DNA from: Laguncularia racemosa
Lineage: Eukaryota; Streptophyta; Magnoliopsida; Myrtales; Combretaceae
DNA: 64,000 bases
Direction: 5' to 3'
NCBI GenBank assembly: GCA_037954665.1
Contig: JBBMOL010000016.1
Coordinates: forward strand, 6,882,001-6,946,000
Shown here: in pieces, positions 22,931 through 35,541 of the stretch
Numbering within the stretch: the stretch's first letter is position 1
Layout: each line of letters begins with the position of its first letter
The notes under the pieces: model-generated
The model's input: only the letters and a program-made list of their open reading frames with translations
The model's database searches: none
What the model was told of the DNA's origin: nothing
Position numbers and translations under genes: made by a program

Positions 22931-23099
22931 ACTTGCAATGGTGTCTACATCTAAGATGTCCTAGTGTTGTTGTTGCTTTGTGAATACTTTAGTGGGAACC
23001 CATTATTTGGGGGCCCCTACCTGTGATTTACTAGCTTATCCCCTTATTGGAGGTCTTGCCACTTGTGGAGTTAGGGTTGCTTGATTTCTTGCTTGTTTT

Positions 23100-24193
23100 T
23101 AAGGACAATCAACTACCTTGTGTCCCTTCTGCTTGCATACATGAAAAAATGCTAGGGGGGACTAACCTCTCATTGTAGTGCTTGCCAATGTGTCCTATTT
23201 TTCCACATGAGAAGCACACACCCTCTAGCCATCTACATTCCTTTAGTTCATGAGGTCCATAGCACTTGATGCATCCAATGGTAAGTGTTGCTATAGGAAG
23301 AGCCAAGGGCATTAGTTTAATTTGTAAAGGAGAGGCTATAACACTCTGAGCCCTATTCTAGAACATGTGGGGTCTCTTGCCTTTATCTTACCCCATCCCA
23401 CTCAAAGCAAGTCTCTTCCCTAAAGTTACCCTTGCTCTGTGGCTCCTCTATTCTTTTATCCTCCTCTTGCTTTATTCTAGGTATTTAGCCTTATTGACCA
23501 CTTCAGCATAAGTGTTTAGCTGAAAGGCCCCAACCTCATGTTAGACATCTAGCTCCAATCCCCCTAAAAATCTTCTGACCTAGGATCTATCATCAACATG
23601 GACATTCTCAGGCAGGAATTAAATTAGGTAATTCGATTCCACCTCATACTCTTCTACTGTCCTATTCCCTTGCTTACAATTGTAGTAGTTATTCTTCATT
23701 CAATCTCTAGAGCTACTAGAAAAGTACCTCTAATAGAACAACTCTCTAAACACCATCCAGTTCATACATTCCCTTGCCAATTTAGTTACTGGCGCCTACC
23801 ATTTTGCTGCAATTCCCTTAAGCATAAATGCAACATAATTAAACTTTCTATCTTTAAGTATCTGGAAAACAACAAATGTCTTTTCCATCTTCTACTCCTA
23901 ATCTTCAACCTCAATTAGGTCATCATTTTAAGGTTAAATTCCTTAGCCACCATAATGAACCTATTAAAATTGATTGGTTCATTTGTATTCATGTTCTATA
24001 GGACATTGTAAACTTGATGATGTTGTGTCAACAACCCCATTAGATTGCTCACAGTCTGCAACGATTAGGGAATCTGTTCTACCATTTGACCCTGTCCCCA
24101 CTGTAGCTATTGACCCTAGATGTTCTCCTTAATAAGGTTATTATATCCAGCACCACTTCTTGTACTTGATCCGGTGATTCTTTTAGGAGGCAT
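23100..24193 (-). pseudogene. Gag remnant with CCHC zinc knuckles
   Basis: The likely ATG is at 24193 on the minus strand (MPPKRITGSSTRSG), 360 bp from the primer site. The capsid part is broken by stops. Two zinc knuckles are readable at 23160-23280. The first is CIKCYGPHELKEC (C-x2-C-x3-H-x4-C) and the second CFSCGKIGHIGKHY, where the final Cys is Tyr. Knuckles bind the element's RNA during packaging; the second would not bind zinc normally. Confidence 0.75.
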
Positions 24194-24553
24194 TTTGTTT
24201 GAGAAAAGATAACCGAATATACTTAAAAGTTAGTGTTAGTCAATGTTAATGTCATTATGTGTTGGTATATATACATATATACCCCGACAAATAGTCGCAT
24301 ACCCATATATAAATAATTGAGCAATTAAAAGAAGTGCAATTAAAATAATAATACAGTAAAATAAATTTGAATAAAATAATCGTCCCATAATTTCACCCAC
24401 TCTCTTAATATCTCACCGTCGTATAGATCAAACGCTTAATTCCTCTAAAGATCATATCTTACTTCTTCTAAAGATCATCAACCAATGCTCTGTAGATCAA
24501 AACTTAAGCTCTAAAGGATCATTAGACCTAAGCTTCTAAGGATCGTCAACCTA

Positions 24554-24566
24554 GGCTCCGATACCA
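24554..24566 (-). other. Primer binding site, tRNA-iMet type
   Basis: On the minus strand TGGTATCGGAGCC lies 8 bp after the LTR end GGGGTATTACA. TGGTATCAGAGC is the standard plant initiator-Met tRNA primer site; one base differs. Confidence 0.8.
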
Positions 24567-24573
24567 TCTTAGT

Positions 24574-27008
24574 TGTAATACCCCAAAACCCGAGAATGTG
24601 ATGGCTCACTATTTATCCCTATTAGATAAGGACACATTAAGGCTCTAAATCCTATTTTGATACCATTCGAGCATGTAATCTGTAATACCTGACATTCATC
24701 AATTCAATAATTTTCATACTTCCAACATATTACAAGTATATCCCAATCCATCCTTCAAATTTTGAAATAAAACTTAATGGTTCATTCACAAAATCTAAAA
24801 CAATTTAAATTATAGAATTCAATAATCTATTATTTTCAAAGAAAATAAACATTATTACATTTAGAGAACTCAATTACCTATCCCCACTTAATTGCCATAA
24901 TAATAATGCAAATCTTCTTCCTCCCTCTCCTATACATTCACTCCCAGGTCCTCTCCATGGGTAACATTTCCCTTTATACCTGTATCTAAAAAAAATATTC
25001 CCTAAGGAGTGGGCTAACACCTAATACGTATAATAACAAACACACATGCATAAGCAAGCAAGAGCTTAAATCACATGCATATATGTAAATCTTAAACATC
25101 AATCAACAAGTTCATGCTTTACTTAAGTCTAAATAACAATAATGGAATATTCATGACCCCGTCAAACACACTTAAAATCTTAAACCTTAACTTGGTGTTG
25201 GGAATTGCCACTACGAGCCCCAACACCTACAAATCCTTAAACCTTAACTAAACCAGATCATTTCTAAGCACGACTTCACTAGGGTTAACGTTACATAAGG
25301 ATCATTGAGGTGCCCCCTAAGGATTTACCACGATAGGCTCTTTGGTCGAGCAAAGAACAATCAACAAACACTTAACCACTTAAACTAATCATTCAACTTA
25401 ATTCAATTTGATGCTAACTTAACAAGCATAAGAAGCAAACAAAGTTACACGTACCTAGAATCGTAATTTTAAGCACAATTGGTCTTGAACCTAAAGTATT
25501 ATGTAATTTGTTAAGGTAACAATGATTTCCTCTTAGTACTAATCTAAGTAAAATCTAAGTTTCCTAATTCAGTTCACGTAACCGTTATATGATTCCTTTT
25601 TCTTACACTACTGGAGTTTCTAAGGTTACACTATGCTTTTAGGTTGTATGGAAATTCATTTTAATGTAGATTAAACTAATAAACAAAATATTACTAAGTA
25701 TGCAGTCGTGTTTTAGCCATATACTTTGGTATGGTTGGGATATACGATCATGTATCTTTCTATGCATTTTGCATTTTTGGTATGCCTTAATACACGATCG
25801 TGTAGAGTGACCATGTATCTTTATATGGATTTTGTCATTTTAGCATGCCCAAGTATATGGTCATATATCTTTTTGTGTATTTCAATAATTTGATGCACCC
25901 AAGTGCACGAGTAGGTACTTCAATCTTGTACCTTTCTATATACAATGCGTGTTTCAGTGCGAGCAAGTGCACGGAGTGTATACTTGATTATATACCACAA
26001 TGTTCTTCACAAACCCTATTTTCTCTTTTCCAAATTGTTCCTAATTCCAAATTATTTTAATCATAGGCCTAATTGAATCCTAAAACTTGTAATTTTTAAT
26101 CAAATTATGTAGGTTAGTATATTTACTTGTTCCAACTTGTGATTTAAACCCTTAGATCACTTGATGTTGTGCCCGTGCCACCATTTTCCTTGATTTGAAT
26201 TCTAATTGAATCAAGTAATAACAATTGATTTAATCTTCAATTCAATCATGAAAATTCGTTACTTGATTGAATCTTTTTTATCTTTGTAGAAATCGTTAAT
26301 TTGCCTTTAGGTTTTAGAGAGCATCTTCCCGTTGGTCACTTTTCTCTATTAATATGTAAGTAGCAAAAAGGGAGGAGCGTTAAGTTACATGGGGTATTTA
26401 TATCATGATCGTAAAAAGACCCATTTACCCCTTTGCTTTTGTAAAATTTACTTGTTTTACCCTTGTAATTATAATTTAACAAATCTTATATAATTATTTA
26501 TTTTCGGGTAATTACATTATTACAATTCCATCTAAATGTAAATATAATAGAAAAAGACATTATCTAAGTTTTCATAAACTTAATTACTAACAATCAGACA
26601 ACCTAAAACAAATTAAATCCCAAACATAAACCCTAGAGTGAGAAATTTCTCGAAATTAAAGCTAAAAGATCTAAACAAATGATAAATTTACCATAAAAAT
26701 ACTATCACCAAATTATAGTCAATGTTCATGAAGTATTGAGTTCTGATTATCAGAGAGCAATGGTGGTAAGGAGAAGTAATGCTTGGAAGAGCAATTGCCA
26801 TCATCGAAGAGCCTTGGTGATTTTAGTGGCAAGGTAAAGTAAGTTTTCATAAGAGAGAGAGCTTCTAGTTGATTCTTTAATGGGTGATCAAGGGTTTCTC
26901 CAACTTTGTGGATTTCAAGTGCTGAATTGGAGAATTTCTATTTGGGGATTAGGGTGTACATTTTGATGGGTGAAGACATTTAGGGTTTTGGGATTTCATG
27001 GTGTTACA
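24574..27008 (-). repeat. 5' LTR of the minus-strand gypsy element
   Basis: Ends GGGGTATTACA at 24574 before the primer site. The proposed start is TGTAACACCATGAAATCCC at 27008, giving ~2.4 kb. The end is well supported; the start rests only on the TG dinucleotide and a TGTAACACC start typical of chromoviruses. About 110 bp inside lies a second GGTATTACA followed by a degenerate TGGTATCAAA, a possible earlier LTR end and primer site. Confidence 0.55.
25741..25968. repeat. Degenerate tandem repeat in the LTR
   Basis: Four units alternating ~50 and ~64 bp (25741, 25791, 25855, 25905). Each has a TA(C/T)(A/G)CGAT(C/G)-like head, TGTATCTTT(C/T)TAT and a tail ATG(C/A)(C/A)CCAAG. The head of unit 2, ACACGATCGTGT, is palindromic. 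Confidence 0.55.
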
Positions 27009-29110
27009 TTGGGATTTTTCTTATGTTTATGTTTTTATTGTTATATAATTATATAAGGGGTATTTGGTACTTTTGTTGTCTATTCATGGTTTATTTTCAC
27101 TTAATTCTATCAACTAAACATCACATTAGTTATTCCATTACACTCAATTGAATAATGTAATATCTACTTAAAACTTATTATACCTTTATTCCATTCCTCG
27201 ATAATATCTATTATATTACACCTTTTTTCCATTTAGTGAAGTGAATGGACCATTAATGTTGTCTTTAATTTCTTTATAGTATATTATAATAATTGTCATT
27301 TATAAACCATAAGTCATTTATTTTTGAGATCTTCAATGTGATACCCTTTCTATTTTAATTATTATTTTTAAATATACATTATTTTTCCATGTATAAAACA
27401 TGATAATAATGTTGATTATTTGTTTGGTAAAGAAAAAAATGCTAATCGAATGTTTATCGTTATTAATGTTTATTATCTTTATATTCTTAAATGTATATTA
27501 ACTAATTATTATTATGTATAAACTATGATAATTATTTATTTATTTTCAACATCAATAATTGCTTGAATAATTTCTTAATTTATATATTATATCCATTTTA
27601 TAAAACACTTTCCATTTTCAATTTTTTTTTAAATGCAAAGTCTTTTTTTTTTTCATAAATACTTTTTCGATGTGTTTTATCCCTTTAAAAAAACACATTT
27701 TATTTTAATTTTTTTAGTTTTAGAATCAATCTTTCATATACACCAAACAATATTAGTCGCTATATAATAGATACTATTCAATAAAATTTTAATATATGTT
27801 TCATAGTATATAATTAATATATATATTGTATGCACAATATATTGTAAGATAAGATACCAAATACTATTTAATGTAATATATGTATGTATGTATGTATACA
27901 CATATCATACAATATTATAGAATATATCATTCAACTTATCATATTAAATTATAAGACATACTCAATATATATCTATGTATGTATCATATAATAAACAAAA
28001 ATATACTATAATTTTTTAATCAAATATGAATAATAGGTAATATATGATATTGATTGTCATAGAATGTGATGTAATATATATCATAATATAATATGTAAGT
28101 TAAGAAACTCTTGTCTTGAATATTTTTGAAATTATAACGTCATTTCATATTATATTATTGTATTATAATATGTAGTTTTAGAAGTCCTTATTCTTCTTTT
28201 TTTTTTTCTTTCTTGTATTCCATATTTTTATAATTATCAATGGCCAAGTCATATAATATCATATTATAATACGAAAAATTACAAGTAAGAGATTAACGTT
28301 TGTAGTTAAGTTCAAATAAAAAATCAAACTTTGAAATGATTCAAATAAAAATTAATATTATACTAAATAATTCAAATAGAAGATTCTATTATAACACAAT
28401 TACATACAATAATGAATTCTATTTTTGAACCACTGAGCATATTTATAAGATGGTATCAAATTCTCTATTTGAATCACTTAGTAAAATATTGATCATTTAT
28501 TTTAATCACTCAGTATAATATTAATTATCTATTTTAACAATTTAAAAATTCAATATTTTATTTAAACTTGACATTAAACATTAATCCTTCTACTTATAAT
28601 TTTCCTTGTTATAATATATACTCTTAGAAACTCATACTTTTTTTTATTCCATCTTTTAATGGTTTCATTAATATATTTCCACAACTTTTTTTTTTGGTCA
28701 AATCTAATATAATTTAGAAAGCCTAGCCATTTATATTCTGTTGGAATATACTACTCTAAATTGCTTATCCTACTTACACGAATTCATGGATAAAACAAAT
28801 ATTTTTATAGTTGCTATAGATTTAACAAGATATATAACTTTTAGATTTTATAATAAATAACTATTTTTATCATATATTCATAAATATTAATTTTAGTATA
28901 TTTCATTTATTCAGGTGATATATCAAAAAGGTATAGCCAATATTTTATTGAAAAGTTTTTGAATAATACTTAAGAACTTTAAATTACGTCAACATTTAAT
29001 TTAAAAAAAAAAAAAAACTGCCATCATTCCACCTTGTTGTTTCATTATATTGTTTTGTTTTCATTATTTTTTTTTTTTTTAATCTCGCATTGCACAGCGT
29101 TTAACCATCG
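27009..29110. other. AT-rich intergenic spacer upstream of the NKAP-like gene
   Basis: No coding sequence. Contains a (TATG)n-like run near 27885-27900 and long T- and A-runs. No transposon family recognised. Confidence 0.5.
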
Positions 29111-29116
29111 TGTGTG

Positions 29117-29126
29117 TATATATATA
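29117..29126 (+). promoter_or_regulatory. Possible TATA box of the NKAP-like gene
   Basis: TATATATATA lies ~90 bp before the ATG, allowing a short 5' UTR. The element is AT-repeat-like, so a chance match is possible. Confidence 0.35.
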
Positions 29127-29216
29127 CTGAATGAAGCTAATGGCTGATGGCAGTTAAATAAATCCCCGTCTGGCTTTTCGTCTTCATTCATTGGGAAGCC
29201 CCTATCCAATACCAAA

Positions 29217-30800
29217 ATGGGAAGGCCACAATCCACCGTCGAAATCCCTCACCGCCGCCATTACTCTGACGAGGAACCGGAACACCAACACCAACCCACC
29301 GATTCGGACAGCTCAGGCCGCTACCACATTAATCGCCGTCGCAGCCCCTCCTACGACTCGTACGACCGCCACAACGGCCGTGATTCCTATCGTCGAAGGG
29401 ATCGATCCATCTCGCCAGAATCGAGATATAGGAGAGGAAGAAGAAGAAGCCGCAGTCCTTTTTATAACAGAAACCAAGACAAAACCATAGCTCCATCTAA
29501 AAACGATCTACCGAGGCGGTTTGGAAGGAAAAGATCGTATCTTGATAGGGATGGGAAGTTTTCAGAGTCGGAATCTGATGAGGAATTGAAAGGGCTGAGC
29601 AAGGAGGAGTACAGGAGATTGAAGAGGCAAAAGATGAGGAAAGCCATGAAGTTTTGTATCTGGAATTGCACGCCGAGTCCTCCTAGAGGTGAAAGGGACG
29701 ATTTTGAGGAGGAGATTGAAGAGAAGCTCGACGAGGGTTTGGATAAGAGTGATGGGAAAGAGAATGATAGAGAAAAGGGGAAAGAGTTCAGTTCTAGAGG
29801 TGATAGTGATTCCGAAAGCGAGTCAGAATCGGAATCAGAGTCGGAATCTGAGGAGGAATCAAGGAGGAGGAAGAGGGAGAAAAGGAACTCTTCTGGTTCG
29901 AGGAGGAGTAAGAAAGTGGATTATAGTGAGAGTGATTCCGAGAGCATTATTGATAGTGAAACTGAAGTTGAGGATTCAGATTCGGAAGAGGATATGAAAA
30001 GGAGAAAGAAATCAAGGAGTAAGCAAGGTAAGAGGAGTAGTGGGAGAAGTAGAAGGAGGAGGAGGAGGAAGATTAGATACAGCGAATCCGATGAGAGTGA
30101 TTATAGTGTTAATGATAGTGATGAGAATGATTCGAAATCAAAGAATAGGAAGAAGAATGGGAGGGGTTCCTCTTCTAAATCAAGGCGGAGTCGTAGTAGG
30201 AAGAAAATGTCTGAAAGTGAGAATGAGAGTGAGAGTGCTGGTGAGGACTTGAATGAGCGTATAAAGTCAGCGGGGGATGTGAATAACATTGAAAATGAGA
30301 CATTGATGGCAGAAATGAATGCAGAAGCACTTAATTTCAAGGAATTGCTGGACTTCCAAAAGAAACCTGCCATAGATAATGAACCTATAGTGGGTCCCTT
30401 GCCATTGCCACGGGCAGAGGGACATATCAGTTATGGTGGGGCGCTTAGGCCTGGTGAAGGTGATGCCATTGCACAGTATGTTCAGCAAGGGAAGCGTATT
30501 CCACGAAGAGGTGAAGTGGGTCTTTCTGCTGAGGAGATTCAGAAATTTGAGAGTTTAGGGTATGTGATGAGTGGTAGTAGGCACCAGCGAATGAATGCTA
30601 TTCGTATTAGGAAAGAAAACCAGGTCTATAGTGCTGAGGATAAGAGAGCTTTGGCTATGTTTAATTATGAAGAGAAGGCAAAGAGGGAGCACAAGGTTAT
30701 GGCAGATTTGCAGCGGCTGGTGCAGCGTCATATAGGGCAAGATGTTGGACCTACTCATGATCCTTTTGCTGCTAAAGCTGCTGATGGTGCTGATGCTTGA
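29217..30800 (+). CDS. MAS2: NKAP/MAS2-like nuclear protein, intronless
   Basis: An uninterrupted 527-codon frame. The ATG is in good context (ACCAAAATGG). Residues ~1-95 are rich in Arg/Ser dipeptides (RRRSRSP-type), ~95-370 are highly charged, with alternating Ser-Glu/Ser-Asp runs (~195-215) and Lys/Arg blocks. The C-terminal ~155 residues (from ~372) form the conserved SynMuv/NKAP domain, with YGGALRPGEGDAIAQYVQ, GKRIPRRGEVGLSAEEIQ, GYVMSGSRHQRMNAIRIRKE and YSAEDKRALAMFNYEEKAKR. In animals NKAP acts in Notch/HDAC3 repression and in splicing. The Arabidopsis relative MAS2 is nuclear, interacts with splicing and ribosome-biogenesis factors and limits rDNA transcription. The charged middle is longer than I recall for Arabidopsis. 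No introns are needed to explain the frame. Family assignment is very sure; the symbol rests on one-to-one orthology, which I infer. Confidence 0.95.
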   Translation: MGRPQSTVEIPHRRHYSDEEPEHQHQPTDSDSSGRYHINRRRSPSYDSYDRHNGRDSYRRRDRSISPESRYRRGRRRSRSPFYNRNQDKTIAPSKNDLPRRFGRKRSYLDRDGKFSESESDEELKGLSKEEYRRLKRQKMRKAMKFCIWNCTPSPPRGERDDFEEEIEEKLDEGLDKSDGKENDREKGKEFSSRGDSDSESESESESESESEEESRRRKREKRNSSGSRRSKKVDYSESDSESIIDSETEVEDSDSEEDMKRRKKSRSKQGKRSSGRSRRRRRRKIRYSESDESDYSVNDSDENDSKSKNRKKNGRGSSSKSRRSRSRKKMSESENESESAGEDLNERIKSAGDVNNIENETLMAEMNAEALNFKELLDFQKKPAIDNEPIVGPLPLPRAEGHISYGGALRPGEGDAIAQYVQQGKRIPRRGEVGLSAEEIQKFESLGYVMSGSRHQRMNAIRIRKENQVYSAEDKRALAMFNYEEKAKREHKVMADLQRLVQRHIGQDVGPTHDPFAAKAADGADA

Positions 30801-33800
30801 TGGACCGGTATGTTGGACTTATCTTTTGGGTTTATTAATCATGTTTTGTAATCCAGCTGGAAGTATCTGTAGATGTTAAGTGGAAGCCTATGTTTACTTA
30901 CCTGTAGTAGAACTTGATGGAATTAATACTCAGCCAGTTATTTTGGTGCTTCACATTTCTCTTTGTCTGCTTTTAATGGCAATGTAAACACTGGGATGTG
31001 TTAGGATGGAATTCGGAACTATACTTATGATTACAAATAAGGCTGTGTTTGGTTCAGGGAAATCATTTTTAGACTTCTTTTCACATTTGTTATAGTCAAA
31101 ACCTGCAATTATAATAAACTATTGCAAGCTGTAAATGCTATCTGTTTTTGCATCAAGTGGTGATGGAAGACAACGTGAATGGCTGGCCTTTCATGGTGAT
31201 AGTTGACATCTATAGAAAATGCAAACAGACAGTGAGGAAAAATGATTTCTGCTTTTAGAAACAAAATTCATTTCCGTTATTTTCCAAGTACATTTTCCAT
31301 GATGGATATCTGCCACCATTGGTTGTCAGCTACCGCTTTTTCATTTCACCATTTTGTGATTCTAAAATTTATTAGTAACAACAATTTGTTGAGATTGCTA
31401 TAATAATATTTTAACTCTAAAGCTTTTTCTATAACAAACATCAATGTTAGTCCAGATATCATTTTTTGCGAGAAAAACCCCTCCTTGTCAAACCTGAGGG
31501 GTGCTGATATTACCCCACAAGCTAATCCTTAAGCTTAGTATAAGTTTGGCCTAGAATGAACAGAATCTTGATTTTTGACGAACCCAGAGTCAGTTCACTT
31601 CACTAGGCTTCCTTTTAAAAGACGAACTATGAGGTGAGTTTTTAGTACCCATCTGTCAAGAGGGATACTCCCCACTTCCAGTTTTGGCCACCAATTTTAC
31701 AGTTATAAGGGACAATTTCATGATTACATAGTCGGTGAGTTGAAACACCTTTACTTGATGGCCAAGTCTGTATTGGTTGTGGCATGCTTTTGGAATCACC
31801 AGGTTTTTGAATTGCGCAAACTGGTTAGAAGGTGCAACCTTCATACTTTTGTTTCTTATTATCTTTATATCTTTAACTTTTTTATTTGGGATGGGGAAAT
31901 GCTTGTAAAGAGGGATGCCCCTCCTCCATATTACTGACTTATCAAAACAGAACTAAAGCACCTTTGAGTGAACCAACCTATACTGAAAGAAGCTTCTGAG
32001 TGTCCTTTCACAAATGGCATATAAAAAAAGATAAAAAATGTATTCCACTACAATGAAATCCCAAACTATTTGCTTACCCAAAAAATGTCCCAAACTATTT
32101 CATAAAAAGTATTTGCAGAATTATATTTGACAAACAAATTGGAGGAACTTTTCCATAATGCTTTTGGGAAGCTGAGCAATCACTTAGAGCATTTCTCTTC
32201 TTCAGATACATGGAGTATGAAAATACCAAACATTTCAGAAAGAGAGAGAGAGGGAGAGGTAGAGTTAGGAAGTTAGTGCAATTTAGTGAAGTTCATATGG
32301 CCTACGCTATCAACAAGCTAAATCACATTGAAGAAGATACCAAACAGCAATTTGTATATCTCTAATATGCCCAAAAGCCACCTGAGCAATCTTCTATGTT
32401 CAATTAACCAAGCTAGGGTCATTCTTTGGCAAAATCCTGGGGAATATGCTCAGTTCTTGGAGCTTCAAAGTCCTCCAATGCTCTTCTATTACATAGTGAT
32501 GGAGAATGACCTTGTGTTCACCTTGTGTTCAGTTCTTCTCGTCATTTCTTTTTCTCCCCCTTGCAGAGGTGGTTGGGTGGCAGGGAGTTGCACCTTGTCT
32601 CACGTTGTGCTAAATGTTTCACAACTTGGAATATTCTAGCCTATTATTATAAATCACTGCTACAATTGGAACCGAGGGGCTGGTTTTCTGCTTGAATCAG
32701 AGGAAAACGCGTCTCTCTGGTCCTTTTGATAGCGTGAATGAAAGTGATGAATTTCTACGACTCAACCCCATTAGGTATGTTATGGTTGTGGTTTCAAGAA
32801 ATGTCTACCTAAGGCAATGAATAATCCTCAATGTACGAATGTCTGGCTACAGTGGTCTTGGTAGCAAAGAGGAGGATTGCCTTATAGTTTGTTATTTCTT
32901 TGTTTTTTCCCTCAAGAAATGATACGACTTTTCTTTTGTCTTTTGCCACCGCAGCTTTTGTTTTCCTACTGTTACTATTGTTGCATATATTTGAAACAAT
33001 TGAACTCTTGGAATATATATGCTGAAAATGCCACTGCAAGTCAGGCTGAGAACTCCAAGTCTTATTATAAACAGATCTCCCATCAGCAATCCATTCTATT
33101 GATTCATTGTCCATTTGTTCTTCAACAGCTTCTTTTAGGAAGCTTAAGTATCTTCCATTTCTCTAGTATCTAAAGAGTAACTACTCTAACTATCGCTGTA
33201 AACTTGTCATAATTACATCAATACAACCATTTTTTTTTAGTTGTACATTTATACTCTTCTGAAATGCATTGGATCCACCTTTGTGGAAATTATCACGGTG
33301 GTTCATGAAATTATAAAACTTATTAGGGGAATCTATGTATTTTTTAAACTTATTAAGCTGTACAATGTTACATAATATGGGGTACAGGTGTACAATTAAT
33401 AAAAAGTAGGGGTCTTAGTATGACTTTGAAAGCTTCCAGGGTAGTTCATTGTAATTTATCTATATTTAAATTGGCCAACTCATGCAACAAAGTTTTCCTC
33501 TTTGGACGTTACTTTTCTCTCATGCATTGTACTTCGTGATTATGTGTGGAAAGATTTGGAGTTTTGATGATAGTAAGTGTCTTTGTGGATGAAAAGAGAT
33601 GACCTTAGTGTGTAGCAGGAAATGGTTGAAGGATTTTCATGGACTCTCACTCGGCATTCAAAATTGAGATGTTGGTCAGGATGTTTTCCCTATTGAAATA
33701 TCTTAGAAGGCGTAGTGCAACTATAATATAATTAAACTTGCCAAAAGAAAAAAAGCTATAATATTATTGGCAGGAATTCTAAAGTGCAAAGAGATGGTAT

Positions 33801-35541
33801 ATCTTAACATAATGAGAGTGACTCAGGCTTAATCGTGCTTGAACATATGACTCAATTGAGTAGTCTTTTCTGGCCAAAAAAAAAAGGTCTTTCAATGAGT
33901 TGGATCTAAATTCTGATTGGTTATGTGGTCTGTCTGGTACTATGCTTAATCAAAATTTGAAGACATCAATTTTTGATGTTGCGAATATGGATGTTAGGTT
34001 CGGGTATGATGACAACTCAGTTCATTGATTGGCGAGATGGGTGTCCGCCAATGATGGATGGGGAGGTATTTGACTGCTTGTTGGTTAATGGTAATGTATT
34101 CAGATGTCTATACTTAGCCAAGATTGTAGAGGTGCTTAAGAAAAAAGGTTTGTAAAGGTGTGCTATTTTCCTCTACGTTAGTAGTTGTCTGAGTTTAAGT
34201 TCATTGGTTTGATAATTGACTTTGTTAGGTTTTTGACCAAGCTTCAGTAAGGAGAAGAAAACTTGGAAATGATGGACGTTAGGTCCTCCTTTAGATATTC
34301 AACACAATTGAAGCTCATAAAATGTTGCACCAGCAGATGTGGTGCAGTTATATTTAGCGAAGTTTGGAGCCTACATATGTGCTTTTTTGGTCCTAGCAGA
34401 TTCAACTATTTCCTATCAAAGTTGAAAGGATTTGTCTTAACATGCTTAACTAACATATACAGCAAGGTAGGCAATGAGGGAGGTGGAGAGAGATGGAATA
34501 TTGCTACACCATCGTTGCATTCTTTGTAAGCATCCCATATTCTTTGGACTTGTGTCTATTGAGGTTTAGAAGGTCCTAGTTCTCATTAGTTGGACTGGTA
34601 TTATTGCAATCCTTTTGTTTGGCATTTAGGTTTATAGCTCTTGCATAAGAAAGGAAGTCTGTTGAAATCCATTCCGCCCTTAGTTGTAAGTTGCGAGTCA
34701 GTTTTCCAAGTGCTGTTGTGTCTGTGAGTTCCAATTGTTTCTTGGGGCTCGCTTGTTTCACGGAAAGCTTTCTCTTTAGTGGAAAAAGGTTTTCTCTTCA
34801 AGTTAATAGCTTGAAAGATGACACGTTTGACCGTTTTTTTTTTTATGAATTATGCTTAAAAAAGTTTTCCTTGTTTGTTTCTTACATTGAACTGAATAAG
34901 TAATTATAAGCACTTAAAACCCAAAAATATGCAAATACTGCATGTAATATAATGTAATGTAATGCATATAATATATTTACACGAATAGAGAATTATTTGT
35001 ACAAAAGTTTTGCAAGCTATCCATACATAATCCCTGTTATAGTGCATGCGATGTCATTTGTGTGTGCTTTTTGGATTCCGACTGTTTCACTATGGACCTG
35101 TCCTTTACTTCCATTGATCTGGACAGACCACCTGAATTCTTTTATTCTTTGGTCTCCTTATCGACACCATTCCTTTCTCTCATTAACTTACCTATTGCTA
35201 CAATAGAATAAAAAGTAACGATAATTATGCCAATGAAATTCAAATACAGAATAATAAACATGCAAATGAATTCCACTCCATAGCTTGTTAGTCTTTAACA
35301 AGAATCAATAACAACCCAAAAATGTTTGGAAAAAGGCTATTTAAAATAAAATCTCACTTGAATATGTACCCACGTAACACACGTTTACTAATAGAGAGGG
35401 CTACATAGCATGAGTTAAACAACCGAAAGGCCTCCATATTATATCTATTTGCTCTCTGATTGCTCCATATTTTAAATGCTATGTCATCTCCTATCATGGG
35501 CAACTCTATTTTCTTGCCTCTCTTCCCTTTTGACTTTCTTA
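30801..35541. other. 3' flank of the NKAP-like gene and unassigned spacer
   Basis: The first 150-250 bp are probably the 3' UTR. The rest is less AT-rich than other spacers and holds only short frames on both strands. A purine (AG)n run is at 32242-32260. I recognise no gene or transposon here. Confidence 0.45.

Larger units (their letters stand above)
20037..27008 (-). mobile_element. Chromovirus-type Ty3/gypsy element (5' LTR, gag-pol; no matching 3' LTR)
   Basis: Gag, protease, RT, RNase H and integrase remains lie in that order on the minus strand, with a primer site at 24554-24566 and a 5' LTR to its right. The domain order and the motifs KPYEKNYPTYDLELA, LGKTNVVTNAISRK and WEHVTMDFV fit chromoviruses such as Del/Tekay. 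Frameshifts and in-frame stops are frequent throughout. Confidence 0.82.

Noticed and set aside
29689..30488. Alternative frames overlapping the NKAP-like gene
   Set aside because: Shadows caused by the purine-rich repetitive codons of the real gene.
32328..34903. Several 60-100-codon frames
   Set aside because: Short, on both strands, no family resemblance, no splice-linked extension seen.
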